Below, one piece after another: positions 1-8,883 of a stretch of DNA of 64,000 nt. Below the pieces are notes generated by a model, which made no database searches, was not told the origin of the DNA, and worked only from the letters and a program-made list of their open reading frames with translations. The DNA comes from Sedimenticola_A sp040506895. Its GTDB lineage: Bacteria > Pseudomonadota > Gammaproteobacteria > Chromatiales > Chromatiaceae. Each line of letters starts with the position of its first letter. Position 1 is the stretch's first letter. The position numbers and the translations under genes were made by a program. The DNA lies in assembly GCA_040506895.1 (NCBI GenBank), contig JBEVVY010000001.1, forward strand, positions 992,001 to 1,056,000, written 5' to 3'.

Positions 1-313
1 CCAGCTTCTGGCTGGTCTCCGGGTTGAGAAATTCCCAGGTCCAGTGCTTGGTCCGGTGCACCTGCCTGGCGGCCTCGGTGTGGCAGCCGATGCAGGCCCT
101 GGTCACCTCGGGTCCTGTCTTGAAATCCACCTGCAGTTCTTCGAACTTCGAGTGATCAGCGGTGGAACCGGATCCTTTTGTCTGCATGGCACCAATGTGC
201 TTGGGCACATCACTGGCCACGCCCTCTTCAGGCTTGGCCTGGGCTCCACCCACGAGAATAAGCAGGCCGGCGAGGAGCAGACCCCGACCGATATTGAGTC
301 CTATCCTGTTCAT
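1..313 (-). CDS. Octaheme c-type cytochrome, tetrathionate reductase family (partial, N-terminal part)
   Basis: The reading frame starts at the ATG at 313, preceded by GGAG about eight bases upstream, and runs off the window edge, so only about 104 residues are visible. They show a signal peptide (hydrophobic GLLLAGLLILVGG ending near AQA) and a first haem site CIGCH followed by TEAARQVHRTKHWTWEF. That pattern is typical of the octaheme tetrathionate reductase (OTR) family, periplasmic cytochromes that reduce tetrathionate and also nitrite or hydroxylamine in vitro. The DUF302 gene lies 49 bases upstream on the same strand, so the two are probably co-transcribed. The remaining seven haem sites lie outside the window. 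The family call is fairly firm; the substrate is inference. Confidence 0.75.
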   Translation of the reverse strand, partial: MNRIGLNIGRGLLLAGLLILVGGAQAKPEEGVASDVPKHIGAMQTKGSGSTADHSKFEELQVDFKTGPEVTRACIGCHTEAARQVHRTKHWTWEFLNPETSQKL

Positions 314-362
314 AATTTACTCCGAAAAAGAGAGTGACAGACACGATTGCAACAGAAGGCAA

Positions 363-914
363 TCAACAACCGCTGGCATCGCCATTACCGCCTGCGGCTC
401 CACCGCCGGGACGCAGTCTCTGCAGCGGAGGTGCCGGCTTTTTCGGATCGAACTTGATGAACTCGGCCTGGTCTGCGGCCACCTGTTCCATGATGGAGGC
501 GACCTTGCTGCCGAAAAGCTTGCCCATCAGCCCGGCATTCATCAGGCCGACATAGGTCTTTCCATCATCCTTCTTGTAGATACTGATACTGCAGGGCATC
601 AGAATGGAGAGAATGCGTGTATCGTCATCCTTGAGCAGGGGCTTGGAATATGCCGTGCTGCAGGCCTCGACCAGCAGTACGGGCAGAACATTGCCCCCCG
701 CCGCCGCCACGGCCTTGCCCGGATCCCTCAAGGCGGAGAGCTTCCAGCCCTTCTCCTCGGAGAGGCCTTCGATATTGGCCTGAATCCTTGCGGCGGTCTC
801 CTCGACGCCAAAAGGACTCTCGAACTCGTTGAACATGAAGCTGCCGGCGAATACCACCGCCACAGCCATTGTCAGAACCACGCCCGCAATGAAACCCAGT
901 ACTGCCTTTAACAT
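363..914 (-). CDS. DUF302 domain protein, membrane-anchored
   Basis: A 183-residue protein with one N-terminal membrane segment (about residues 4-26, MLKAVLGFIAGVVLTMAVAV), then a domain with DUF302 features: an ACSTAYSKPLL stretch, the MPCSISIYKK strand and a C-terminal AGLMGKLFG/IMEQVAADQ helix. I chose the ATG at 914 because AAGGGG lies eight bases before it; longer in-frame starts at 932 and 962 lack a clear ribosome site. The Gly/Ala-rich tail ends in Cys. DUF302 proteins are often encoded beside sulfur-oxidation and cytochrome genes; their biochemical role is not settled. It directly precedes the octaheme cytochrome, which suggests a shared periplasmic redox role. Confidence 0.75.
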   Translation of the reverse strand: MLKAVLGFIAGVVLTMAVAVVFAGSFMFNEFESPFGVEETAARIQANIEGLSEEKGWKLSALRDPGKAVAAAGGNVLPVLLVEACSTAYSKPLLKDDDTRILSILMPCSISIYKKDDGKTYVGLMNAGLMGKLFGSKVASIMEQVAADQAEFIKFDPKKPAPPLQRLRPGGGAAGGNGDASGC

Positions 915-1299
915 CAGATATCCCCTTTGCATTCCTGAAAACTGCTCATCTACTACTCGCAAAAGAGTGTTTCAGCTTCATTTAATAAGCGTATTCTAAT
1001 TTACTTATGCCATTGACAATTGTCAATCGGATCCTGTCAAAATTTGACTCGGATCATCTCTCCTGGAGACCCTATCCATCTCCTGTCGGTTAGTAAGAAT
1101 TGAGAGCGAAATGAGATGCCCTCACCCGGCGATAGCCCGGTTCATTGGTTAGGCTCATCCCCCCTGCCTGTGCTTGATGGAGTAAATACAACAACTGCTG
1201 AGCCAACAGTTGAGCTTATGGTTCGCATCCTTCCCCATAACTCCGATTTATCTAATTTTTTATTAATATTTTCATAATCTTATGATGGCAGGCCATTTA

Positions 1300-1313
1300 T
1301 TGATCCTGATCAA
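1300..1313. promoter_or_regulatory. FNR/ANR-type box in the 680-base gap between the DUF302 and DsrC-like genes
   Basis: The sequence TTGATCCTGATCAA is a perfect match to the FNR consensus TTGAT-N4-ATCAA. It lies between divergent genes, about 390 bases from the DUF302 start and 280 from the DsrC-like start. A hexamer TATGAA on the minus strand, centred about 33 bases from the box, would give a class II geometry toward the cytochrome operon; this is inference. The rest of the gap (915-1593) is AT-rich and non-coding, with no other structure I can support. Confidence 0.55.
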
Positions 1314-1593
1314 CATTTGATATTCAAACCGCATAGGCTGATTGCCCTGGCTTCACGATTAACGAATAATGTCACGAAAATCAGTGTTATTTTTCCATCG
1401 ACACGACTCCGCAACATTTCCCTAATTTCTGTTCAGGAATAGAGGGTCGAATCGAGGGTATTGCAGGCGGTCACTGAAACCGGAATGCAGCATCTTTCGA
1501 CCCGAACAATAACAACAACCTCCCTTCATTGACCGCCGTGCACAACAGGCCACCACAACTATATGCGCAGGGATGACACAGAGGAGGAGAGTC

Positions 1594-1932
1594 ATGAATC
1601 AACTTGAAGTCAATGGAAGAACGGTACCGCTCAACCCGCACGGATTTCTCGTCAGCTTCGATGATTGGGACGAAAGCGTTGCCCGGGAAATGGCGATCCA
1701 CGACGGCCTGGAGCTTACAGAGTGTCATTGGGCGGCTATCAGGTTTGCCAGGGAATTTTATTACGAGTTCGATGTCCCTCCATCACCACGGATCCTGATA
1801 AACGAGGTCGGTGAGAAAATCAGGGAATGGGGCTGTACCCGCAAGACACTTGAGGAGGTTTTTCCCAAGGGAGGCTGCAAGCATGTTTGCCGCCTGGCGG
1901 GACTGCCGGCGGCTTACTGCCACTCTTGCTGA
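1594..1932 (+). CDS. DsrC/TusE-family sulfur carrier protein with atypical C-terminal cysteines
   Basis: A 112-residue protein starting at the ATG at 1594, five bases after GGAGGAG. It follows the DsrC/TusE fold throughout: EVNGRTVPLNPHGFL, the DWDESVA helix, LTECHWAAIRFAREFYYEF and VFPKGG-CKHVCRLAGLP. DsrC proteins carry sulfur as a persulfide or trisulfide on a penultimate Cys (CysA), with CysB 11 residues earlier. Here Cys99 matches CysB, but the tail reads AAYCHSC. The CysA position is His110, and cysteines sit at 109 and 112 with an extra Cys95. It is therefore neither a standard DsrC nor a TusE. It stands alone, 280 bases after an FNR box. Confidence 0.85.
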   Translation: MNQLEVNGRTVPLNPHGFLVSFDDWDESVAREMAIHDGLELTECHWAAIRFAREFYYEFDVPPSPRILINEVGEKIREWGCTRKTLEEVFPKGGCKHVCRLAGLPAAYCHSC

Positions 1933-2044
1933 CAACCTACCTAGGGATAGATTTTACAACTTTCCCCGCTGACCTTATGGCAGCGGGGAATGATCAATTG
2001 CATCATCCCGCGACAGACTCTGCCTGACACCGTTCCCCGGCTGT

Positions 2045-2521
2045 TTATCCCGTTAGCAGTGCCCTTAGAAACTCACTGGCCCTGGCATGGATCCCCGGGC
2101 ATTTCTCCTCCCTGGGGCCCGCCACGTTGAGTACCTCTACCCGGTTCTCGGTGAGCCATGCATCGACCGCATCCATGTCATGGGGCTGATCAAGAGCGAT
2201 CACCAGGCAGGGACGACCATGCTGTTCTGCATAGACCTTGGTCACCGCGGTACCACCCTCCAACGCCCCCTCGTTGAGAATCAGGGTGGCATCCGTATCG
2301 CGAACGTTCCACTCGGTACGAACGTTGTACGCCTTTGATGGTGTCTCCTGCAGCGGGTATCTTGCGGGCAGCACACCATCCAGTGCGCGGCGCCCCCTGG
2401 GACACCAGCCTCCACACGGAATACCGAGCGCCAGCGCCACATCCAGTGCAGCGCGATCCACGCCGGTCTGCCCGCCGGACACCACTTTTTCAACCGGGTG
2501 ACGTGCCGCTGCCATACTCAC
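2045..2521 (-). CDS. Putative molybdenum-cofactor carrier protein (YpsA-like Rossmann fold)
   Basis: A 158-residue protein with VVSGGQTGVDRAALDVAL near the N terminus, then GGWCPRGRRALDG, ILNEGALEGGT and a C-terminal LNVAGPREE. This is the pattern of the putative molybdenum carrier family, related to the SLOG/YpsA Rossmann fold. The proposed role is binding molybdenum cofactor; no enzymatic activity is inferred. Translation probably begins at a GTG that overlaps the patatin stop codon as GTGA, so the two genes are translationally coupled. An ATG two codons in is an alternative start. Confidence 0.8.
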   Translation of the reverse strand: MSMAAARHPVEKVVSGGQTGVDRAALDVALALGIPCGGWCPRGRRALDGVLPARYPLQETPSKAYNVRTEWNVRDTDATLILNEGALEGGTAVTKVYAEQHGRPCLVIALDQPHDMDAVDAWLTENRVEVLNVAGPREEKCPGIHARASEFLRALLTG

Positions 2522-3498
2522 TTCTCTAGGGTTTTTCCCGCCACTGCCCGACCGAGCTCGATCATCTCCTCTGCTCGGTAGAACTCGTAAAAGGTGCAGC
2601 TGTTGATGGGAATATCGATGATCACATCCGGGCTGTAAGCGGCCAGTTGAAAACGGGTGATCAGGTTCTGCATGGTCTCGATAGAGCCTGAAACCACCTC
2701 GAAGATCCCCATCTCCTCCTCGTCGGGAAGCCCCAGCTTCTGCTGCAATCCGTCGACGAACTGGTGGATCTTCTGTTGATAGCTGCCGATCTCCCCGGGT
2801 ACGTTTTTCAGGGGATTGCTTCCGAACCTGTCGTCCGCCTTGTTGCCGAGTCTCTCTATAAGGTCCGTAATCCTGTTCTGGTAACCCTTGCCGTTCTCCT
2901 TGAGCTCGTCCCAGGTGGAGGGTTTCTCCAGGCCCGGATCGGCGTTTGCACTCAGGTTTACAGCGATGGTGATATCAGTCTTGTCCCGTAGCGTGGGTGC
3001 TATGGGTATGGGGTTGACCAGGCCACCGTCCACCAGGGTTCTTCCGCGGTACTCCACCGGTGTGAAAACGGTGGGAATAGCGATGGAGGCCCTGATCGCA
3101 TCGAACAGCGACCCCTTGTTGAGCCACACCTCCCTCTGTTTATCGATATCGGTGGCCACCGCGGTGAAGGAGATGGGCAGGTTCTCGATATTGCGATCAC
3201 CGATCAGCTCACGCAGGGTTTCGATCACTTTCTCCCCCTTGATCAGGCCGCTGCTGCGGAATGAGAAATCCACCAGCTTCAGTACGTCGACCTTATCCAG
3301 CGCCCGCACCCACCGGGCGTAGGTATCCAGTTCACCCGCAGCGTAGATGCCCCCGATCAGCGCCCCCATGGAGGAGCCGGAGATGGACTCGATGCGGTAA
3401 CCGTTCTCATTCAGCCACTGGATGATGCCGATATGGGCCAGGCCGCGGGCACCACCGCTGCCCAGCACCAGGGAAACAGTTCTCTTATCCATTACCAC
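2518..3498 (-). CDS. Patatin-like phospholipase (RssA/NTE type)
   Basis: A 326-residue cytosolic or membrane-associated acyl hydrolase. The oxyanion-hole motif GSGGARGLAHIG is near residue 12, the nucleophile motif GSSMG near residue 41 and the second member of the Ser-Asp dyad in DGGLVNP near residue 157. A C-terminal extension of about 120 residues, partly helical, follows the catalytic domain. The frame opens with a GTG at 3498; an ATG at 3492 with AGGA nine bases upstream may be the real start. The molybdenum carrier gene follows with a four-base overlap. The lipid substrate cannot be told from sequence. Confidence 0.87.
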   Translation of the reverse strand: MVMDKRTVSLVLGSGGARGLAHIGIIQWLNENGYRIESISGSSMGALIGGIYAAGELDTYARWVRALDKVDVLKLVDFSFRSSGLIKGEKVIETLRELIGDRNIENLPISFTAVATDIDKQREVWLNKGSLFDAIRASIAIPTVFTPVEYRGRTLVDGGLVNPIPIAPTLRDKTDITIAVNLSANADPGLEKPSTWDELKENGKGYQNRITDLIERLGNKADDRFGSNPLKNVPGEIGSYQQKIHQFVDGLQQKLGLPDEEEMGIFEVVSGSIETMQNLITRFQLAAYSPDVIIDIPINSCTFYEFYRAEEMIELGRAVAGKTLEK

Positions 3499-3510
3499 CG
3501 TCCTGAAACG

Positions 3511-3543
3511 AAAAACGGCCCCGTCGTGATCGACGGGGCCGTT
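3511..3543 (-). terminator. Rho-independent terminator of the VTT-FAD oxidoreductase gene
   Basis: A perfect 12-base-pair stem (3514-3525 with 3532-3543, arms AACGGCCCCGTC and GACGGGGCCGTT) has a six-base loop. Read on the minus strand it runs directly into TTTTT. It sits between the stop of the oxidoreductase gene at 3565 and the start of the patatin gene. Confidence 0.9.
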
Positions 3544-3564
3544 CCATTCTAACCTTATTGGGGT

Positions 3565-5703
3565 TTAACTTCCTCTACGCCAGGCGTGGAACCGCTCCAC
3601 CCACTGCAGCACCTTTTCGGGCTTGTGATCCCGCTTCCAGTTACCGGCGGCGTACTTGTTGCCCTCGGTCCAGGTGGGATAGATATGGATGGTGCCGAGA
3701 ATCTTGTTGAGACCGAAACCGTGGCGCATGGCGGCAACGAACTCGGCAATCAGATCGCCGGCATGATCACCGACGATGGTGGCACCGAGTATCTTGTCCT
3801 TGCCCGGCACGGTGAGCACCTTGACGAAGCCGAACGCCTCGCCATCGGCAATGGCCCGGTCCAGGTCATCCAGCTCGTAGACCGTCACCTCGTAGGGCAC
3901 ACCCTTCTGCTGGGCCTCCAGTTCGTTGAGCCCTACCCTGCCCACTTCCGGATCGGTGAAGGTGGCGAAGGGTATCACCGAGTAGTCCACCTTGAACTTG
4001 CGGAACATGCCGAACAGGGAGTTGACCGAGGCGTACCAGGCCTGGTGAGCCGCGGTATGGGTAAACTGGTAGGGACCGGCCACATCGCCACAGGCATAGA
4101 TGTTGGGGAAGTTGGTCTGCAGGAACTCGTTCACCTCGACGGTGCGCCGGTCACTGATCTGCACGCCAAGCTCCTCCAGGCCGAAGCCGGAGACATTCGC
4201 CGCACGACCCACAGCCACCAGCACCTGGTCGAACTCGAACTCCACCGCCTCGCCCTCGTACTCGGCCACCAGGATCTTGCGTCCATCCTCGACCTTGAAC
4301 TGCTTCGCCATGTGCCCGGCACGCACGTCGATACCGTCCTCTCTGAACCGCTCAGCCACCAGGGCGGCGACGTCATCGTCCTCGCGGATCATCAGGCGCG
4401 GGGCCATCTCCACGATGGTCACTTCGGAACCGAAGCGCGCAAAGCTCTGGGCCAGTTCGCAGCCGATGGGACCGCCGCCCAGTACCACCAGGCGCTTGGG
4501 CAGTTCTCTCAGCTCCCACAGGTTGTCCGAGGTGAGATAGTCGACCTGGTCGATGCCCTCGATCGGCGGTACGAAGGGCCGCGCACCGGTGGCCACCACG
4601 ATATTGCGGGTGGTCAGGGTCTGGCCATTGACCTCCACACTGTAGGGCGAGGTGATCTTCGCCTCACCCTGGATCACCTCCACGCCGAGACCGGTGTAGC
4701 GCTCCACCGAGTCGTGGGGCTCCACCTGCTTCACCACGCCGCTCACCCGCTCCATCACGTCGGCAAAATCGAACTCCGCGCTGGCGCTCTTGAAGCCGAA
4801 CTCACTGGCGCGCCGGGTCTGGGCGAGAAATCGTGCGGAACGGATCAGCGCCTTGGAGGGCACACAGCCGGTATTGAGACAGTCGCCGCCCATCTTGTGC
4901 TTCTCGATCAGGGTGACTTTCGCTTTCACCGCGGCCGCGATATAAGCGGAAACCAGGCCACCGGAGCCGGCGCCGATCACCACCAGGTTGCGGTCGAAAC
5001 TGGCCGGCTTGGGATAACCGGCCAACGCTTTGCGGGCCTTGATCACCTGAAGTACTTTTTTTGCAATCAATGGAAATACCCCCAGCAGGGCGAAGGAGAT
5101 CAGCAGGTTGGGCGACAGGATACCGGAGAGGGTCTCGAGCTTACCCAGCTGGGTACCGGCATTCACGTAGACCAGGGTACCCGCCAGCATGCCAACCTGG
5201 CTGACCCAGGCGTAGGTCCAGGTGCGCATCGGGGTGAGCCCCATCACCAGGTTGATGACGAAAAACGGGAAGATCGGCACCAGCCTCAGGCCGAAGAGGT
5301 AGAAGGCGCCATCCTTGCGCACACCGTCGTTGATCGCCCTGAGCTTGTCGCCAAAACGGTCCTGCACGGCATCATGCAGCAGAAAGCGGGCCACCAGGAA
5401 GGCCAGGGTCGCCCCCAGGGTAGATGCGAATGAGACCAGCAGAAAGCCCCAGAAGAGCCCGAAAACAGCCCCCACCACCAGGGTCATCACCGTTGCGCCG
5501 GGCAGGGAGAGCGCGGTAACCGCCACGTAGACCAGGAAAAAAGCGGCCGCCGTGCCAAAGGGGTTCTCCTGGCGGAAACCTTCCAGCTCGGCCTGCTTTG
5601 CCTTCATGTACTCCAGGGTCAGGTACTGGCCCAGGTCGAATATAAAGAAGGATGCCACCAGGGCGGCAATGATCAGAAAGGTGATAATGCGTTTTGTGCT
5701 CAT
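3565..5703 (-). CDS. VTT-domain membrane protein fused to a FAD-dependent dithiol oxidoreductase
   Basis: A 712-residue two-part protein. Residues 1-230 form a membrane domain of the TVP38/TMEM64/DedA (VTT) type with about six hydrophobic segments; the Pro/Gly-rich LSLPGATVMTLVVGAVFG is diagnostic. Residues 235-712 are a class I pyridine-nucleotide disulfide oxidoreductase: FAD motif GAGSGG (244-249), redox-active Cys275 and Cys280 in GGDCLNTGCVPSKAL, NAD(P)H motif VVLGGGPIGCELAQ, and the dimerisation domain with HIYPTW containing the active-site His. The C-terminal part resembles mercuric reductase and dihydrolipoyl dehydrogenase, but it lacks the mercury-binding N-terminal HMA domain, so mercury reduction is not supported. 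It is divergent from valS and has its own terminator. Confidence 0.88.
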   Translation of the reverse strand: MSTKRIITFLIIAALVASFFIFDLGQYLTLEYMKAKQAELEGFRQENPFGTAAAFFLVYVAVTALSLPGATVMTLVVGAVFGLFWGFLLVSFASTLGATLAFLVARFLLHDAVQDRFGDKLRAINDGVRKDGAFYLFGLRLVPIFPFFVINLVMGLTPMRTWTYAWVSQVGMLAGTLVYVNAGTQLGKLETLSGILSPNLLISFALLGVFPLIAKKVLQVIKARKALAGYPKPASFDRNLVVIGAGSGGLVSAYIAAAVKAKVTLIEKHKMGGDCLNTGCVPSKALIRSARFLAQTRRASEFGFKSASAEFDFADVMERVSGVVKQVEPHDSVERYTGLGVEVIQGEAKITSPYSVEVNGQTLTTRNIVVATGARPFVPPIEGIDQVDYLTSDNLWELRELPKRLVVLGGGPIGCELAQSFARFGSEVTIVEMAPRLMIREDDDVAALVAERFREDGIDVRAGHMAKQFKVEDGRKILVAEYEGEAVEFEFDQVLVAVGRAANVSGFGLEELGVQISDRRTVEVNEFLQTNFPNIYACGDVAGPYQFTHTAAHQAWYASVNSLFGMFRKFKVDYSVIPFATFTDPEVGRVGLNELEAQQKGVPYEVTVYELDDLDRAIADGEAFGFVKVLTVPGKDKILGATIVGDHAGDLIAEFVAAMRHGFGLNKILGTIHIYPTWTEGNKYAAGNWKRDHKPEKVLQWVERFHAWRRGS

Positions 5704-5898
5704 CGGATCCTCAAGTCAGAAGGGTTATCATTTTTCTCTTTGACCGATCGGGGAACGCCTTTCTTTCAGATTGTAGCCACGATAGTTGTCGATTACTCCC
5801 CGCAGTGGCAAGAAAAATTGCCCCAAAGCTCCCCGTTCCGCCCAAGGATTGGGGTATAATCCGATGTTTTTATCAGCCGAACGACAGATCAAGAATTC

Positions 5899-8754
5899 AT
5901 GGACAAAACCTACGACCCTCACAGCCTGGAACAACGTTGGTACAAGACCTGGGAAGAGCGCGGCTACTTCGCACCTTCCGAGGAAGCGACGGGGGATGGC
6001 AGCTACTGCATCATGATCCCGCCGCCGAACGTGACCGGCAGCCTGCACATGGGCCACGGGTTCAACAATACCATCATGGATACCTTGATCCGCTTCCACA
6101 GGATGAAGGGCGACAAGACCCTGTGGCAGCCCGGGACCGACCACGCCGGCATCGCCACCCAGATGGTGGTGGAGCGCCAGCTGGAAGCCGAGGACAAGCA
6201 CCGTCACGACCTCGGCCGCGACGCCTTCATCGATCGCATCTGGGAGTGGCGTGGCGAATCCGGCGGCAACATCACCCGCCAGCTGCGCCGACTGGGCTCC
6301 TCCCTGGACTGGGAGCACGAGCGCTTCACCATGGACGACGGTCTCTCCAACGCGGTAAAAGAGGTTTTCGTACGCCTCTACGAAGAGGGGCTGATCTACC
6401 GCGGCAAGCGCCTGGTCAACTGGGACACCAAGCTGCACACCGCCGTCTCCGACCTGGAGGTGCTCAACGAGGAGGAAGCGGGCCACATGTGGCACATGCG
6501 CTACCCCCTGAGCAACGGCCAGGGCCACCTGGTGGTATCCACCACCCGCCCCGAGACCATGCTCGGTGACTGCGCAGTGGCGGTAAACCCCGAGGACGAG
6601 CGCTACAAGCACCTGATCGGCGAACTGGTTGAGCTGCCCCTGACCAGCCGCAAGATTCCCATCGTCGCCGACGAGCACGCAGACCCCGAGTTCGGCACCG
6701 GCTGCGTGAAGATCACCCCCGCCCACGACTTCAACGACTACGAGGTGTGGCTGCGTCACCGCGACGAGATCCAGATCAGCGAACAGGCCCACGGCGGCCT
6801 GATCAACATCTTCACCGTGGATGCGGCGATCCGTGAGAACAGCGCCGAAGAGGGAGAGCTGATCCCCGCCGCCTACATCGGCATGGACCGTTACCAGGCA
6901 CGCAAACAGATCGTCGCCGACCTGGAGAGCCAGGGCCTGCTGGAGAAGGTCGTCGACCACAAGCTGATGGTGCCCCGTGGCGACCGCTCCGGCACCATCA
7001 TCGAACCGTTCCTCACCGACCAGTGGTACGTCAAGATCGAGCCCCTGGCAAAGCCCGCCATCGAGGCGGTGGAGAACGGCAGCATCAAGTTCGTGCCCGA
7101 CAACTGGAAGAACACCTACTACGAGTGGATGCGTAACATCCAGGACTGGTGCATCAGCCGCCAGATCTGGTGGGGCCACCGCATCCCCGCCTGGTACGAC
7201 GACGAGGGCAACGTCTACGTCGGCCGCAGCGAGGAGGAGGTGCGCGACAAACACGGCTTCGATGCCAGCTACCCCCTACGCCAGGACGAGGATGTGCTCG
7301 ACACCTGGTTCAGCTCGGCGCTCTGGCCCTTCTCCACCCTGGGCTGGCCGGAGGATACCCAGCGCCTGAAGGACTTCTACCCCACCAACGTGCTGGTCAC
7401 CGGCTTCGACATCATCTTCTTCTGGGTCGCCCGCATGATCATGATGGGCCTCAAGTTCATGGACGGCCAGGTGCCCTTCCACGAGGTCTACGTCCACGGC
7501 CTGGTGCGCGACAGCCACGGCGACAAGATGTCCAAGTCCAAGGGCAACGTGCTCGATCCCATCGATCTCATTGACGGTATCGACCTGGAATCCCTGGTGG
7601 AGAAACGCACCAGCGGCATGATGCAGCCCCAGCTGGCCAAGAAGATCGAGAAGCAGACCCGCAAGGAGTTCCCGGACGGTATCCCCAGCTTCGGCACCGA
7701 CTCCCTGCGCTTCACCTTTGCGGCACTTGCGGCCACCGGCCGCGACATCAAGTTCGATATGGGCCGTATCGAGGGCTACCGCAACTTCTGCAACAAGCTC
7801 TGGAACGCCGCACGCTACGTGATGATGAACGTGGAGGGCGAGGATTGCGGTGTGGGTGCGGCACGTACCGGCCACTCCGAACCGGTAGCCGAGATCGAGC
7901 GCTCGGTGGCCGACCGCTGGATCATCTCCCGCCTGCAGAAGACCAAGCAGACGGTGACCGATGCGATCGAGGGATACCGCTTCGACCACGCCGCCCAGGC
8001 GATCTACGAGTTCACCTGGAACGAGTACTGCGACTGGTACCTGGAGCTCTCCAAGCCGGTGCTGAACAATCCTGATGCCTCGGAAGCCGCCAAGCGCGGT
8101 ACCCGCCGCACCCTGGTCAGGGTGCTGGAGAACCTGCTGCGCCTGGCCCACCCCATCATGCCCTTCATCACCGAAGAGATCTGGCAGAAAGCCGGTCCCA
8201 TGGCAGGTGTCACAGGAGACACCATCATGAACCAGCCCTTCCCCACGGCCAGGCAATCCCTGGTCAACGAGGAGGCGGAGCAGGAGATGGAGTGGGTGAA
8301 ACAGTTCATCCTCGGTATCCGCAAGATCAAGGGCGAGATGAACATCGCCCCCGGCAAGCCGGTTCCCGTACTGCTGGCCAACACCAACGAGCAGGACCGC
8401 GAGTGGGCCGTTGCCGCCCGCCCCTACCTCGACTTCCTGGCCAAAACCGAGTCGGTTGAGATCCTGCCCGAAGGCGACGAGGGACCCGAGTCCGCACTGG
8501 CACTGGTGGGCGAGATGAAGGTACTGATCCCCCTCGCCGGCCTGATCGACAAGGATGCGGAACTGGCCCGCCTGCAGAAGGAGATCGACAAGCAGACCGG
8601 CGAAGTCGAGCGTATCGAGAAGAAACTCTCCAACCCCAACTTCGTCGACAAGGCACCCGAGGCGGTGGTACAGAAAGAGCGCGACAAGATCGACACCGCC
8701 CGTTCCGCCCTGGCCAAGCTAGAAGAACAGGCTGAGAAGATCCGTTCACTCTGA
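5899..8754 (+). CDS. valS: Valine--tRNA ligase
   Basis: A 951-residue cytosolic class Ia aminoacyl-tRNA synthetase that charges tRNA-Val. The HIGH motif appears as HMGH at 50-53 and the KMSKS loop as KMSKS at about 543. The editing (CP1) domain lies between them, for example TTRPETMLGD. The anticodon-binding region and the C-terminal coiled-coil arm (ELARLQKEIDKQTGEVERIE) are complete, and the length is normal for the family. A TATAAT-like stretch lies about 45 bases before the start. The gene is divergent from the VTT-FAD gene with 195 bases between them. Confidence 0.97.
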   Translation: MDKTYDPHSLEQRWYKTWEERGYFAPSEEATGDGSYCIMIPPPNVTGSLHMGHGFNNTIMDTLIRFHRMKGDKTLWQPGTDHAGIATQMVVERQLEAEDKHRHDLGRDAFIDRIWEWRGESGGNITRQLRRLGSSLDWEHERFTMDDGLSNAVKEVFVRLYEEGLIYRGKRLVNWDTKLHTAVSDLEVLNEEEAGHMWHMRYPLSNGQGHLVVSTTRPETMLGDCAVAVNPEDERYKHLIGELVELPLTSRKIPIVADEHADPEFGTGCVKITPAHDFNDYEVWLRHRDEIQISEQAHGGLINIFTVDAAIRENSAEEGELIPAAYIGMDRYQARKQIVADLESQGLLEKVVDHKLMVPRGDRSGTIIEPFLTDQWYVKIEPLAKPAIEAVENGSIKFVPDNWKNTYYEWMRNIQDWCISRQIWWGHRIPAWYDDEGNVYVGRSEEEVRDKHGFDASYPLRQDEDVLDTWFSSALWPFSTLGWPEDTQRLKDFYPTNVLVTGFDIIFFWVARMIMMGLKFMDGQVPFHEVYVHGLVRDSHGDKMSKSKGNVLDPIDLIDGIDLESLVEKRTSGMMQPQLAKKIEKQTRKEFPDGIPSFGTDSLRFTFAALAATGRDIKFDMGRIEGYRNFCNKLWNAARYVMMNVEGEDCGVGAARTGHSEPVAEIERSVADRWIISRLQKTKQTVTDAIEGYRFDHAAQAIYEFTWNEYCDWYLELSKPVLNNPDASEAAKRGTRRTLVRVLENLLRLAHPIMPFITEEIWQKAGPMAGVTGDTIMNQPFPTARQSLVNEEAEQEMEWVKQFILGIRKIKGEMNIAPGKPVPVLLANTNEQDREWAVAARPYLDFLAKTESVEILPEGDEGPESALALVGEMKVLIPLAGLIDKDAELARLQKEIDKQTGEVERIEKKLSNPNFVDKAPEAVVQKERDKIDTARSALAKLEEQAEKIRSL

Positions 8755-8812
8755 CCAACTCATGCCGTGGCAGTTCAACCCTGCCAGGCGTTCTGCAAGC
8801 CCATTGATAAAA

Positions 8813-8883
8813 CGTCACCCCGGCGAAAGCCGGGGTCCACTGTTTCCAGCGACTTATGGATTCCGGCTTACGCCGGAATGACG
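8813..8883. repeat. REP-like palindromic repeat, copy 1
   Basis: Two small hairpins face each other. One is CGTCACCCCGGCGAAAGCCGGGGTCCA-like, the other ends in CCGGAATGACG, and the 71-base unit as a whole is an inverted repeat bounded by CGTCA and TGACG. Related units occur at 11716-11789 and 33830-33918. It occupies the 399-base gap between valS and the hemerythrin gene. The rest of that gap holds a TATAAT at 9066-9071, a candidate -10 element without a clear -35. Confidence 0.8.

Noticed and set aside
3586..5433. Plus-strand open frame of 615 codons
   Set aside because: It is an antisense shadow of the VTT-FAD oxidoreductase gene; its His/Gly/Leu-heavy composition matches mirrored codons in GC-rich DNA and no family pattern is seen.
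3565..5703. Mercuric reductase (merA) annotation
   Set aside because: The N-terminal HMA domain and the neighbouring mer genes are absent; the redox cysteines alone occur throughout the family.
5728..7254. Minus-strand open frame of 508 codons
   Set aside because: It is a shadow of valS and of its promoter region.
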